Shown here: in pieces, positions 1 through 12,089 of the stretch
Layout of the letters: the number at the start of each line of letters is the position of its first letter
Numbering within the stretch: position 1 is the first letter of the stretch
Assembly (NCBI GenBank): GCA_015680685.1
Contig: MNCI01004010.1
Location: 203,358-267,357, forward strand
DNA: 64,000 nt
Origin: Gnetum montanum
Lineage: Eukaryota; Streptophyta; Gnetopsida; Gnetales; Gnetaceae
Direction of reading: 5' to 3'
Made by a program: the position numbers and the translations under genes
The notes under the pieces: model-generated
Seen by the model: only the letters and a program-made list of their open reading frames with translations
Database searches by the model: none
Told to the model about the DNA's origin: nothing

Positions 1-265
1 TTTCAAGAATTACTTCGCATTATTTTCGCATTTTCTACTTTATTTACTTTCAAGCATTATTTTGCATTTCCATTCTATCTCGAAGGTACATGTTGCAAAA
101 GGCTATATTGATGCTGACGTAAGTCCCTATCTGATCGACCAGACCATTCAGAATGCCCCATATCTACACACACCCAGCATAGCCCTCCCACAGGTACGGG
201 GTCGAAACTGTCGTACCCGCCGACCCCTCGGTGTTTTCCAGCCATTGACGTTTTCGATCGCTATA
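1..265 (+). repeat. 3' end of element A 5' LTR (R/U5 part)
   Basis: Bases 1-265 align with the last part of A's other LTR (12430-12701) and with the ends of the LTRs of B, C and D and the solo LTR. Shared landmarks are a CCCTATCTGATC block, GTTCAGG(G)CACC, and the terminal (G)ACATTTTCGATC stretch. The LTR ends near GCTATA at 265, where sister copies read TTACA or CTACA. The rest of this LTR lies left of the window. Confidence 0.8.
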
Positions 266-271
266 GTTTTC

Positions 272-290
272 TGGTGTTACAAGGAGGGCC
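272..290 (+). promoter_or_regulatory. Candidate primer binding site of element A
   Basis: TGGTGTTACAAGGAGGGCC lies six bases after the LTR end. The same position holds TGGTGCTAGAAGAAGGGCC in B (20224-20242, minus) and TAGCACTAGAAGGAGGGCC in D (63975-63993). A TGG start just after the LTR is what a site complementary to a tRNA CCA end should look like. I could not assign the tRNA. Confidence 0.45.
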
Positions 291-329
291 TTTTGGTGCC
301 TTTTTCATGTGTTATGGTATTTCTATGAG

Positions 330-1020
330 CCTTCTATACCCTGATACACATAACCATAAATGCAACACCCTCCAATGGTTGTTTGCGCTTTGTGCGGTGC
401 AGATTGGTCGACTCGATGGTTCCTCGGGAGCTCTATAGAACACAAGGCCTTTGATCATTGGCTAACTAGCTCTTTTACAGTTGTCTCACATGCGTTCTTT
501 ACCCCATCTCGTGTGGTACATATTGGTCACTTCGACGGTCCCTCAGGGATCCTACGAGATGCAAAGCCTTTTTTGATCGCTAGTTAGCTTACCTGTCTTA
601 CGGTTGTCTTGCAAGAATTCTGTACCCCATCTTGTGTGGTGCAGACCGGTCACTTCGATGGTCCTTTAGGGATCCTACAAGACACAGACTTCTTGTTAGC
701 TTGCTTGTATTATGATAGTCTCGTAAGCCTTCTACACCTTGATAGGCATTCGAGTAGACTTGATACCCATCTATGGTTGTTTACACATCGTGCAGTGTAG
801 ATCGGTCACCTCAATGGTTTCTCGGGAGCCCTACGAGACATAAAGCCTCCGACAGCCAGTTAACTCACCTTCCCCTTTTATAGTAGTCTTACATGAGATT
901 TGCACCTTAGCTCACATAGATGTAAATGTGACACCCTTTTGTGGTTGTTTACACCTTGTGTGGTGTAGATCAGTTGCCTTGACGGTTCCTCCAGAATCTG
1001 AAAAGACGTAAAGCTTCTTT
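330..1020 (+). repeat. Leader tandem repeats of about 122 bp, element A
   Basis: About five degenerate units contain GGTCACTTCGATGG followed by TC(C)CT(C/T)(A/G)GGGA and a CTACGAGACATAAAGCC-like end. The GGTC core falls near 404, 525, 646, 803 and 969. The best pair of units (about 500-620 and 623-745) has period 123. The same repeat occurs in inverted orientation in the leader of B with period 122, so it belongs to the element family. Confidence 0.8.
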
Positions 1021-1105
1021 TTACTACTTTTTCTGACTTTCTTGTTTGATCACACTCTTTGGCATAGCTTTTGTGCTTTCCTTTTGCATAACTACCTACT
1101 TAACA

Positions 1106-4100
1106 ATGGCTTTTTCAACTATTGTTGTTAATGCCTTCAACGTGGAAGCCCCCTTCAATGTTGAAGTTCCCGTCATGGTTCAAGGCACTACTAGTGTCGA
1201 ACAACTGCCGAATCTGATGCTGGAAGCATGTTGATCTCTCAAAATCAAAAACCTAGGACCTAATGGACTAGCCCAGCAACACAACCATTACAGTTTCCTT
1301 TGTGCAAAGGTGCAAGCTAATCTGCCCTTGGATTTACATGAACTCAAAGAAAAACGTAGCTTTGAGTTCACTTACTGCAACGGGAAGGAATTTTTTCCCA
1401 CTCCTGGTGTTTTTTTATCTTTAACACAAGCATATCAAAGGCTGTTGGATCAATTAATCTAGTTGGCTAGGCTTAGGGAGCAATAGGACAATGCATCCAA
1501 CCAGGACGACGCCTTTCAAGATGGATAGGAGGAACTCAATTCCCAATCTAACGAGGGAGGTTAAACCAACCCCGTTCCTATCCCACCTACCCAGTCCTTC
1601 TAGGCCAACCCGCTATTTTTCACCACTCCGTTTTCCATCATGCCTATGCTTTAGCAGCCTACAATCGCAATGGCAATGGGTAGCCATGTCACGTTCTAGG
1701 CGTATCATCACCCTTATTCCCTTGTTGCATTTGTAGCAACTATGCCCCTGCAAACTGTTTATCAGCACATGCCTGTAGTGTGTAATATGCCTATTATGGC
1801 TACCCTACCACATGTTCACACTATACCTACTTCGCAACCACACATAACGTCCATGCCAATTCCTACATACGCATCTATTCCACCCATTGTGGCATGCCCC
1901 AGCCCATCCACATGGTGGACCCTGTTTACTTCTTCATGTATTCTACAACCATCGTAGATATCTCACTATGTTTTCCCTTAGACCTACCCAACCCTGCAAA
2001 TGGTACATCCTAGCACAGGGCCATGGTTTGTCCTGCCAGTGATCCAAATGATCTATCTGATAGCTCAACCCACTGTTATTGCTTCAACAATACCACCCAC
2101 CAAGTGGTGGATAGCACAAGTAGCACCTTTAGCGGAGTCAAGCCCAATGGCACTGTCGATGAGTCAGCCCGCCACCACCACCATGCTGCATGTGGGAGCT
2201 GCCACTGCATTTCCTCAACCATCTACAATGTCACCAGGTCTAGACCAAGCATTTCATCTCATCCATACCCTCACCGAGAAAATAAAATGCCTTAAAGATG
2301 TTGGGTCGGAAATGGTACAAGTCATGGACTTTTATCAGGACGACCTCGTCAGCCCTACAATCCCTTCTTTAACGTTAACCCCCAGGATTCTCTCTCGCAC
2401 TTCATGAAGTACGATGGGGAGGGAGATCCCAACACGCATCTTGTTACTTTTAGGTTTGAGTCTTTGCTATTGCAAAAATGGCCGCATACGATCATTCAAG
2501 TTTCCACCATGTCCCTAGCTGGGAAAGCCCTAGAATGGTACTATGCGTTGCCACACTCATCCATTTCAACTTTGGAAGAGCTCCTGACCCAGTTCGTGAC
2601 ATGCTTCAAGTACAACTTAAAGCTAGAAACCACACTAGATCAGTTGATGAGCGTGAAACAAAACACGCTAGAACCAGTCCAAAAATTCATTCAACGTTGG
2701 AGCGCAGCCCTTAACTAAATCCTCAAGTCCATTGTGGAGGCCCACTTTCTGGCCATTTTTAATGGTGTAGTAAACAACTTCATCAAGTTTAAATTGTACT
2801 ATCTCGTTCCTCGCTCTTTTAGTCACACTTTTCCTTAAACTAAAAGCATACAGGACACAGCTAAGGCAAGGAAAGACCTAGCCTACATCACTTACAAGAG
2901 AACCTTTGTAAAGAAGCACAAAGGTAAGGCCCCAATGACCATAGTGGTTGCTGTGTCAACCGAGGCCAAGCCCAAACCTAGTAGTAGCGGTAACAAGAAT
3001 AATAAGAAATCGACCATACCTATGGCTAACCCTGTGCCCAAACTAGGCCAAGCACCACAACCTGCTGCACCTATGCCTAAGACATCTACATACACCAAAC
3101 CCAAATTTGAGTGTAATGATTGCTCGAAATACACCCCGCTGCCTCTCAAACCTTTAAAACTCCTAAAGAAACTGTTGGCACCAGGGTACAACCAACACAA
3201 GCAAATGTTGGAAGAAGAAAACATAAGACATCAACGCTATTGTGAGCTCCTTAGGAATCCTTCTTTGGCCTTGCCCAATGATCCTCCGATTCCTAGGGGT
3301 TTTAGGCTAGACAAGTTTTATGACTACTGCCAACTATGTGGTCACACCACGGATTATTGTTTGTCATTGCAGGATGACATCCAAAGATTAATCGATCTAG
3401 GGAAGTTGGTGCTGGATGAAAGCAAACTAGTACACCTTGAAAATCAATCTATGTATGTCTACATAAATCCCCTCAATGCCAATAATGCCAATTACATAAT
3501 CAACATCATCGGCATTGACAATGACCCCAAGCCATCCTTCCAGCCATTTGTGATCTGTGTGCCTCAGTGTAGTGCACCAACACCACCAATGGTTGGTCTA
3601 AGCTTGTAGCCGCCCTTCATCCTGAAAGTCCCACCATGGACATACACCTTTCCACTACCTGTTCGAGAGGCCATGCGGTCCCATCAGTTAACACCTCTAG
3701 CCCCATTCATCATTAGGGGCCCAACATCTTCGATAGCCCCTATCTTGCACAATAAAATTGAACAACCTCCTCGCCCCACAGGGCAAGAAGCCCACTGATC
3801 GAGTGAGACGTCAAAGGGATGTACCGTCAAGGGTATCCCCAAGCCTATGCCTTCACCCCTCGCATCCACACCTTCGTCACCAAAGATGAAGGTTGACATG
3901 GTTACGTAGCTTGTACCACCCGGCCAACAAGGATCTAAACATAGATCCGAGGTTACCTCTCCTCAGGAGATTCATCTTCTGGGAAGAATTGAAGAGGAAG
4001 AAGGCATCAAACAAAGGGGTGGCCAGGATCTTCTGGATGTGCTCACCTAGGTCAAGCAAGCACTAAAGCAGAAAAATGCTACACCAAGCTTGTAGGACCT

Positions 4101-4182
4101 AATAATGATGTCTGTACCCCACCGAGAAGCTCTAGTCCGCATATTAATGGCAATTCCGGTCGATGAAAACATGCTAGCAGAA
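1106..4182 (+). pseudogene. gag: Element A gag (capsid polyprotein), decayed
   Basis: Gag packages the retrotransposon RNA into virus-like particles. The start MAFSTIVVNAF at 1106 matches the start of the B copy. The N-terminal region is followed by a Pro/Met/Thr-rich linker (about 1600-2230), then a retrotransposon gag domain (about 2400-2830) with the features YDGEGDPNTHL, AGKALEWYYALP and FKYNLKLETT. A basic linker follows (about 2935-3100), then a zinc-knuckle-like motif CQLCGHTTDYC (about 3331-3363) leading into DDIQRLIDLGKL, as in Tat gags. Several in-frame stops (for example near 1232, 1459 and 2716) break the frame. The solo LTR interrupts the gag-protease linker from 4183. The best intact piece is 2935-3609. 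Confidence 0.8.
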
Positions 4183-4187
4183 ACACC

Positions 4188-5778
4188 GTGGAAATTGTGA
4201 ATCAACCTCAAGTGAAGATTCACGATTCAGGAAAAAGTTCGTGATAGAATTCCAAAAGGTAGAACAAGGCAAAGCAAGGTGAAACGACACCTCGCATCAA
4301 GTCTTCAAGTTCATTACAGATTTCAATTTTACTGTGTTTTCTATCTTTACACTACATTACGCAACATCACGTAATGACGCTTAGCGTAATTTTGCTTAAC
4401 ATAGTTTGACATCAGAAGGTGACTTACTTCAGTAGATTTGGTGAACCTGAAGGCCTAAGCAGCATAATATGTGACTTCTCACATATCCTGCTAAGTATTT
4501 TGTCCAAGGTTGGATTTATGCTCTGTTACGCAAGGCAGTGTAATGAGCTTCAAAAGGGTCAAAAGGAAAGTCCAAAGGAAGCGTGACAAATCGGCTCCTT
4601 TGTTTTTGCAGATTGATCGCCTTATGCTCGTTACGCTACGCAGTGTATGTCAGCGTAATTTATTGTCAATTTGATCATTTTTTACGCTTCACTATGCTTC
4701 GCTACGTAAATGAGCGTAAAACAGCTTGACCCACTATTTCCATACTTTCTTACGCTCTGCCACGCAACGTATCGTAAACAAAGGTAATAGAATGTAAAGC
4801 TGGCTAAAGAGGTTACGCATTTTCTATCCATATGCGCAATACACTGATAAGCATATTTGTGCATAATCATGAAGTAGCTTCAGCAAAGTGTTGACAGCGT
4901 ACGTTGCAATGTGATGTGACACAGCCAATTCGTCAAGTCAACGACATCCGGGAAGTTCGGGACACATGTTATCAAGGCCGTACATTTTCTGCATGTTGTC
5001 ACAGCTTATAGATACCCCAATTGGCGAAGAAAGAAGGGACCTTTTTTATTTTAAATGAGAGCAGTAGTGAGCATCTTCAACTTTTGGCAGTTATCATCTT
5101 TGAGCAGAAACAAGAGAATTTTTTAAGCATTTTGGCAGCAGGAGCGATCATACCCTTTGGTGGAAATGCAGTTCTCCCATCGGTGATCCTTGGCAGTTTG
5201 AGTAGAGACTATCCAAAGTGAAGAAGATAGATCAGAGATCACGAGATCATCTGGTGTAGTTGCCAAGATCTATTGGCTAGACACAGTTGGTTGATAGGCA
5301 TCCGAGCTTGACCTTCCTTGCACTCCGTCTTTGGCTTATAAGGTAGACCGAGCTCCATTCTGCACTCCTTGTTAAACAGTTTTCTTATTATTTTGTATAT
5401 GTTCCGCACAAGATAATCGGAGTCTTCCCATTGTAACTTTGTATACAAAATACTTTCTCTGTTCAAGTCAAAGTATAGATCTTGAAATCACGCATTTCTC
5501 TTAGATCTGATTTCCTTTTCCGCGTTAACGTTGCCGTTATTACAATCTATTTACATCATTTTCCTCTCCTTTCGCAATTTATCGAATCAGATTGTTCCAC
5601 GAAACGCCTATAATCTTTGTCGATTTACTAATTTAGTAAGTCCCTATCTGATCAACAAGACTGTTCAGGGCACTGCAAATTCGTTTTCTCTAGCACAGCC
5701 CTCGCACAGATCCATGGTTAAGACTGTGTACACGGATTTTGTTTGGTATTCCAGCTGCCGACATTTTCCATTGTTACA
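4188..5778 (+). mobile_element. Solo LTR of a related Tat-like element inside element A
   Basis: The gag-protease linker of A breaks at 4183 and resumes at 5776-5781 with ACACC on both sides (4183-4187 and 5776-5780), a probable 5-bp target duplication. The insert starts TGGAAATTG, has the family's GTTCAGGGCAC tail block (about 5665), and ends CATTGTTA(CA). Its upstream half (about 4340-4870) is full of CTACGC/GCGTAA-type motifs, and a weak TATA-like CTTATAAGG sits near 5335. No internal coding region is present, so it is a solo LTR of about 1.6 kb. The exact right end is ambiguous by three bases. Confidence 0.75.
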
Positions 5779-6420
5779 CCAGTAGAAGAGAAAGTGATCC
5801 ACTCAGTAATGCTTCCCTTTGTACCCACAGAGCCCATGCCACCCCAATTAATTTTTCATCACGATGCCATTAGGGAAGATACCAAAAGGGATCAAGTGAC
5901 TACGGCTCCTCCCTTCATCACAACTTGGGTCGGTCAACATCAGATCTAAAGGGTACACGTTGATGATGGGGCCACCACAAATGTCATTTCCTTCCCTATT
6001 GTGGATAATTTGGGATTGGTTGACCGGATCAAACCAATAATGACATCATGTTTGAGGTCCTTCAATGGAGCACACATCCTGGTGAAAGCCATAGTTCACT
6101 TAAAATTCGTAGGAAGGGACCAGTTCCCCATAGACGCAACGTTCATCATAGTCGAAGAAATGCCCAAGTTTAACCTGATCTTTGGAAGATCATGGTTAGC
6201 ACAACTTAGGGCTGTCTCCTCACCTATACACTAGGAAATCCACTTAGCATACATAGGTAAGGAGGTGGTAATCCATGATGATGAAGTGGCAACACAAATA
6301 ATCAGCAATGTAAACACGGAACAGGGCTTAGAGGTTACGACCTTTGAGAATGAAGTGCCTGTTCATGCATGCATTAATCATTCAATGGAAGGATCGACTC
6401 AATGAGTTGACTCCCAAATC
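5779..6420 (+). pseudogene. Element A aspartic protease region
   Basis: This retropepsin-type domain would cleave the Gag-Pol polyprotein. The sequence continues the gag-pol linker after the solo LTR. The active-site motif reads VHVDDGA (5959-5973), with the catalytic Asp-Asp/Ser/Thr-Gly-Ala pattern of plant gypsy proteases. FNLIFGRSWLAQLRAVSS (about 6168-6225) is the second conserved block (I-L/F-GR-x-W-L). Stops at 5947 and 6232 and later sites kill the frame. The minus-strand B copy (15738-16460) shows the same blocks. Confidence 0.8.
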
Positions 6421-6640
6421 AAAAACGCATTGGTCAAGTTGCCCTTTCAAACAGAGGACAACGATGTGAACAAGTGCCCTTGTAAAATACCTCAGCCTTA
6501 CATTCCAATCAACCCATGATGGATCAAGAAGCAACTATGCACAGCGTAGCAACCCTATTGTTTCCTGCCAAGTTGCCATCCCTTATGCATTCGTCATTTC
6601 CTTACCTTGTTAGTATGCCATCCTTCTGGCATGCTATGGT
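6420..6640 (+). other. Spacer after protease, element A
   Basis: The degenerate end of the protease reading frame passes into non-coding spacer, including CAGCGTAGCAACC near 6542. The inverted counterpart in B (15590-15720) holds GCTACGCTATGCATAGC. I see no other gene here. Confidence 0.5.
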
Positions 6641-7035
6641 AATGGCCCAAAATGGCCTAAAACTATCATCACCATTTTTTCCTTCATTAACCTATTATCT
6701 CTTTTGGACAATGGCCTGGAATGACCTAAAACTAGCATTGTTGCTTTTCTACTTTACCCTATTGGCATGTTACGTAATGGCCTGAAATGGCCTAAAACTA
6801 GCATCGTTGCTTTCTACTTTATTATCATGCCATTTTTCTAGCATGCTACGCTAACGGCCCGAGATGGCCTAAAAACTAGCATCATCATTTTGTTTCTTTG
6901 TTAACGAACTATCTCTTTTGGCAATGGCCCCAAATGGCCTAAAACTAGCATTGTTGCCTTTCACTTTGACATGTTGCACAAAGGCCTGAAATGGCCCAAA
7001 ACTAGCAATGGCCCGAGATGGCCCAAAACTACCAT
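6640..7035 (+). repeat. Array 1: AATGGCCTAAAACTAGCAT repeats, element A
   Basis: Six to seven copies of the core ATGGCCTAAAACTAGCAT occur near 6652, 6721, 6788, 6864, 6935, 6990 and 7018, about 70 bp apart at first and closer at the end. CTTTGTTAAC and GGCATGCTA spacers lie between them. B has the same array in inverted orientation at 15262-15560. Confidence 0.85.
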
Positions 7036-7059
7036 ATGAGAGCATGAAAACCTTACATA

Positions 7060-7215
7060 GTACACAAGTTAACATAAAATCAATTTCTTTTCTAAAGTTT
7101 TTATTTCATTCAAAATTTTTGCCTATTGGCAATGTTTGCAAAATTTTCAGAAAAAAAAATCCCATGCTATCATGGGGTGTCTCCGTTTGCATCGCCTTTG
7201 CTACTTACCTCTCCG
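7060..7215 (-). pseudogene. Relic of the 3' end of the antisense gene in element A
   Basis: Bases 7085-7215 correspond to B's 15110-15240 plus the last codons of B's antisense gene. GTTTGCATCGCC...GCTAC.TACCTC.CCG is the reverse complement of the acidic tail region of that gene (15060-15107). In A almost the whole antisense gene has been lost, leaving only this edge between array 1 and array 2. This shows the gene's position within the element family. Confidence 0.6.
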
Positions 7216-7254
7216 AAAATAAAAAATATTATTATTTTTTGATTAAGGATCTAA

Positions 7255-7690
7255 AAAGACCTTAAACTAGCAATCCTAGCGTAGTTGCACCCCTTAGGAT
7301 CCAAAAAAACCCTAAATTGGTAGTTTCAACCCATTACATTGCGGTCTGCAATGACATTAAACTAACAACACCACATGCTTACATCAGTGGTTATCTCACC
7401 TTCTTCCATATAGGCAGTATCACATTTCCTAGCGGTTTCGTGTCTTTATTTTCACACTAGCAGTTTGATACTTCTCATACCCGTAATTTCCTGAACTATT
7501 ATCTTGCATGTTGCAATATGGTAGTCCGAAATGACACTAAACTAGTAGTTTGGCATTTTCATAGCAACAGTTACACAGCTTCACACTTTACATCAGCAAT
7601 TTTATACCTTTAGCAATTCTACACTTTTGTGCCTTGGTAGTCCGCCATGACCTTAAACTAGCAAACTTTCAATCTTTACATTGCCACACT
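7255..7690 (+). repeat. Array 2: GACCTTAAACTAGCA repeats, element A
   Basis: Degenerate copies of GACCTTAAACTAGCA occur near 7257, 7300, 7358, 7530 and 7650, often preceded by TCCGC(A/C)ATGA. Spacing is irregular (about 45-170 bp). It lies just upstream of the RT region, as does the equivalent array in C (24925-25180). Confidence 0.7.
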
Positions 7691-7930
7691 TAGCAAGTTT
7701 CATCTTGGTGTTGCTTTGCAAATTTTCATTTCACACAATCTCTAACACCCCGTAACCAAGCTTTCATCTTATAATGGCAAGTCAAGAGAGAGATGGGAAT
7801 CCATTGTGACCTTTCCACGCCTTTAACATTAGTAGGGCCATAGGGCAAGCTCGTGAGATAGTTGAACCCCAACATGATCGACTGGGGGTTAACTACGACT
7901 AGCACTATAGCAACCTTAGAAACATCCCCA
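7691..7930 (+). other. Spacer before RT, element A
   Basis: Non-coding linker between array 2 and the RT region. A corresponding stretch with recognisable similarity precedes RT in C (25180-25440). Confidence 0.5.
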
Positions 7931-10900
7931 GATTAGCCCAGGCACCTGGTCCAAGCCCTAGACTTAGAGGCAAGGGATGTAAATAAAGATCCTCTTGTCG
8001 AGATGCCTATAACCACATCAAAGGGGAAGCCGAAAATGTTAAGACTCAGCTCCCTCTTAGACACACAAACACATAAAAGTGTAGCTAAAATTATGCAAGA
8101 CAACATTGATGTCTTCACATGGTCATACAGCGACATGCCAGGTCTAGATCTATCGCTAATTCAGCACAACATCGTCCTAGACCCCCACGTAAAGACAGTT
8201 AAGTAGAAAGCTCGTAAAGTTAAGCTAGAAATCGCACTAGCTATGAGAGATGAAATGACTAAGCTATACCAAGAAGGATTTATCCGCGCAGTTGACTATT
8301 CAAAGTGGGTATCCAACATCATTATGGTTTCAAAGAAAATAGGAGGGATACAAATCTGTATAGACTTTTGAGACCTGAACAAGGCAACGATCAAATAAAA
8401 CTTCCCACTCTCAAGCATTGATCAGCTCATCCACACAACTTCTAGCCATGCTCTATTATCCTTCATGGATGGTTTCTCTGAATACAACCAATTCCACATT
8501 AACCCAGAGCACCAACTGTTAACAACCTTCATGACCTCATGGGGGACCTTCTACTATATCATGATGCCATTTGGGCTCAAGAATGCTGGAGCAACCTACC
8601 AGCGAGCCATGACTTACATTTTCAGCGACTACATCCTAGAAACATTAAACGACTACATGGATGATATAGCAATCAAATCCAAAGAGGTCGTTGATCACCC
8701 ACACGACCTAGGGGTAGTCCTCAAATGCTGTCAAATGCATGACCTACGCCTCAATCCTAAGAAATGTGTCTTCAGGGTAAATATTGGATGCATGTTAGGA
8801 TTCGTAGTATCAAAGGCCGGAATACAGGTGGACCCTGACAAAGTCAAGGCCATCATCAACCTAGCACCTCCCACAAACCTTAAGGAGTTATGTGGTTTAC
8901 AAGGTAGAGTGCAATTCATTGGAAGGTTTATAGCCAGGTTGACTAAGAAGTTACACCCCATGCAACATCTTCTAAAGAAGGGAATTGACTTCGAGTGAAC
9001 AACCCAGTCTCAACAAGCCTTCGATGACCTAAAGAACGAGCTCTTGCACCTCCCAACAATGCACCCGCCACAAAGAGACAAGAATTTCTTCATATACCTT
9101 GCCACCTCTGACACATTCATAGTGGCACTGCTATGTCAGAAGTGGGATGATGGTTCTGAGATACCAGTGCATTACCTGAGCCATGCACTAATAGCATACG
9201 AGGCAAAATACAACGAAGTGGATAGGAATTGCCTAGCCTTAGTGTTCACATTAAAAAATTGATGGCATTATCTATTCCGCAGCACAACCAGCATCATTTG
9301 CAAAGAAAATATACTCCAGGCTATCACTAGCAATGTATACAAAAGTAGCAAGATAGCTTGATGAAAGGCAATAACTGCAAAATTCAACCTATGCTATGTA
9401 AGTCAATCGTCGACAAAGGGTCAAGCCATAGCAACCCAACTCATGGCCTCAACAGTCGATGACCAAGAAACCATAGACCCTGAGCTCTCAAATGAATACG
9501 TTAGCAATGTCAACATCGTCCTGTCGCATTTTGAAGCCACTTTACACTTCGATGGTGCCTCAACCACGCAAGAAAGTAGAGCCACCTCCACAATCACGTT
9601 CCCCTCTAGGAAAATGCACCCATCCAGTTATCGATTTATGTTCCCTTGCACCAACAACGTGGTAGACTAAGAGGGGCTACTCATAGGCCTCTTAACTACC
9701 CGAGTGCTATGCATATAATACCTAGAAATTTGGGGAGATCCACAACTAGTCATGAATCAAATCACCGAATTCTACGCCTGCAAGGCTACGCACCTGCAAC
9801 CCTACTGTGACCTAGCAAAAATCCTACTTAAACAATTCACAACCACTGATGTGCAACACATGCCACACAACAAGAACATCGTAGTAGATGTCTTAGCCAT
9901 CCTCATGTTAAACATTCCATCATATTCCCTAGCAAACCTGCCAACCTCGATTATAGAATGCACAGAGCCTATCACTCAGGCAGAACACATGGCATCTGTC
10001 AGTGTTGTGGAGACCCCAGAGTGGTATGCCAACATTGAAGCTTATCTACACCATGGAAATCCCCCAGGTGGATTGACATATGCCAAGAGAGATGCAATCC
10101 GTAAGTGTGCTCGACAATACATGCTCATGGGAAATGACGCCCTATGCTGATGATCCTACAACAGGATATTGCTAGCATGTGTGGGTGGCAAGCAAGCGCA
10201 AAAGGTAGTTAATGAAGTTCATGAAGGGCTGTGCAGTGGACACATAGCACCCAAGGCTTTGGCTGCAAAAATTAGACGCCTAGGGTAGTATTAGCCCTAC
10301 ATGGAGCATAGCTACCTATCAAAAGTCAAGACATGCGACACGTGCCAAAGATACACAAATCTCATACACATAGCACCTACAGACCTACACCCAACGAAAA
10401 TCACGTGGCCCTTCCAATGATGGGGATTAGACCTCATAGGGCCTATCACGCCTAAGTCCTCCATGGGGCATAGCTTCATTATCACTGCCACAGAGTATTT
10501 TACCAAGTGGGTGAAAGCTATTCCCCTAAGGAAGACGATATCTCAAAAAATCCGTCATTTCATCCTTGACAACATTGTGACAAGGTTTGGGCTTCCAACG
10601 ACTATTGTGATTGACAATGGGCCACAGTTCAGCAGTATGGAAACCTAAACCTTCTATAGCAATCTAGGCATTAAAAAATTATTTTCTTCCCCTTATTACC
10701 CATAGGCAAACAGGCAAGCAGAGGCCACAAATAAGTCCATCATTAACTTGTTGAAGCAGATGCTCAACAATAGCAAGAGGTAGTGGCACGACCAAATCCT
10801 CCACATCCTCTAGGCCTACCAAACGACTTACAGAACTGTGATAAGTAAGATCCCTTACAGTCTCGTTTACAGATCTAAAGCTATATTGCCTCTTGAGTTG

Positions 10901-11263
10901 TAGGTACCCTCACTTTGGATGATCCTATTTGACTTCGTTAGCAAAGCCCAAAACAACAAATTGTGAACCATCAACCTCGGCTCAGTGGAGGAAGAGCATG
11001 TGCAAATGCTGAAATGCATCGACTGCTACCAAAGCAAATAATAGTAGAAGCACCATGCAAACCCACACTGACGGCCAGTACAGAAGCGGCACCTCATCCT
11101 CAAGGCTATCCATGAGCACGTGAGCAAATTCTCAGCCAACTGGGAAGGTCCTTACGTGGTCACCAAAGCCTTAAAAAATGGAGCCTTCAAACTAGCGGAC
11201 ATGGATGGCAACGAGTTCACCAAGCTGGTGAACCACTTACATCTCAAGCCGTACTATGTCTGA
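7931..11263 (+). pseudogene. pol: Element A pol: RT, RNase H, archaeal-type RNase H, integrase (decayed)
   Basis: Reverse transcriptase copies element RNA and integrase inserts the cDNA. RT blocks: GFIRAVDYSKWVSNIIMVSK (about 8276-8335), LLSFMDGFSEYNQ (about 8455-8493), MPFGLKNAGATYQRAM, and catalytic YMDD at 8654-8665. The first RNase H lies about 9060-9262 (HALIAYEAKYNEVDRNCLAL). A second RNase H (about 9530-9900) has LHFDGAS, TNNVVD and GDPQLVMNQI, the archaeal-like domain of Tat elements. Integrase: a zinc-binding region with HEGLCSGH and CDTCQRY (about 10220-10355), catalytic regions GLDLIGP (10427-) and VIDNGPQFSS (about 10606-10635), then QAEATNKSIINLL (10713-). The C-terminal block NWEGPYVVTKA leads to HLKPYYV and stop at 11263. 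Many stops and frameshifts. Confidence 0.9.
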
Positions 11264-11267
11264 AGCG

Positions 11268-11560
11268 TAATGGCAACAACAAGCACCATCCACTATGATG
11301 ATAAACTAGTAGTCACACCAAGCACCATCCACTACTATGACAAACTGGTAGTTGCACCAAGCACCGTCTGCTACGACATAAAACTGGCACTGTTAGTCCA
11401 CTATGATTATAAACTAGCGTTGCAGATCCACTACGATGATAAAATGGCATGTATGGTCTACTGGGACCTTAAACTAGTACAACAGTCCGTTGGGATGTTA
11501 AACCGGCACATAGTCTATCAAGACCTTAAACTAGGTTCGCGTCGCATCTCTAGCATGCAC
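11268..11560 (+). repeat. Array 3: CTATGAT-ATAAACTAGCA repeats, element A
   Basis: About eight degenerate units of 30-45 bp, each (T)CC(A/G)CTA(T/C)GA followed by (T/C)(T/A)(T/A)AAACT(A/G)G(C/T)A, lie immediately downstream of the integrase stop. The equivalent array of C is at 28775-29095. It shares the AAACTAGCA core with arrays 1 and 2. Confidence 0.8.
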
Positions 11561-12089
11561 CAGCACCAAATACACATCGAACGAGTGGGTACGATGCTAA
11601 CATGTGGGTGGGACGTTGTAGCTCTAGAATGTCATTCATGATACACTAAGAATGCAGTCTAGGACACACGTGACAATGCCACCCTTGGCATCATGCTGAC
11701 CCTTTGAAGACACCGTATGGCATCACAATGGCCCTTCAAACCTACCGTCACCATGGCCCATTGCCCTAATGATGGTTCTCGGGCAAGCTCCTGCATCTGG
11801 TGTTCTAGCAGTATTGTGGCCCAACCACAATATTGTTACTCCAGCTCCCTACCAATGCTTGGGCTTGCACGACGTTAGCTATGTGGCAACTAATCCCATA
11901 GCTGAACTAGGAATCCAAGCCCCTGGTAGGGATTCCATAGCATTCACACCCGCAATAGCACCCGATGTCTTTGAGGCCAACTCCTTCACGTCGGTACTTC
12001 CAAGGTCGCTACTGGCATTTCTGCTTTGGGCATGTCACACCAGTGATGGTTCCCAAGAGTAATAACAATGCCAAGGTCTTTTTCTCTAG
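11561..12089 (+). other. Element A 3' untranslated region
   Basis: Non-coding sequence between array 3 and the LTR remnant. ACATGTGGGTGGGACGTTGT (11596-11615) matches AACATAGGGTGGGATGTTGT at the same place in C, and the 11960-12050 stretch matches C near 29530-29610. The ORF 11769-12062 here has no family support, so I do not call it a gene. Confidence 0.5.

Noticed and set aside
5021-5221. 66-codon ORF in the solo LTR
   Set aside because: Lies in LTR sequence with no support in sister LTRs.
6640-7035. Array 1 as a CRISPR array
   Set aside because: Degenerate units with related spacers inside a plant retrotransposon; not CRISPR.
11769-12062. 97-codon ORF after element A integrase
   Set aside because: The matching part of element C is not open in the same frame; chance ORF in untranslated sequence.
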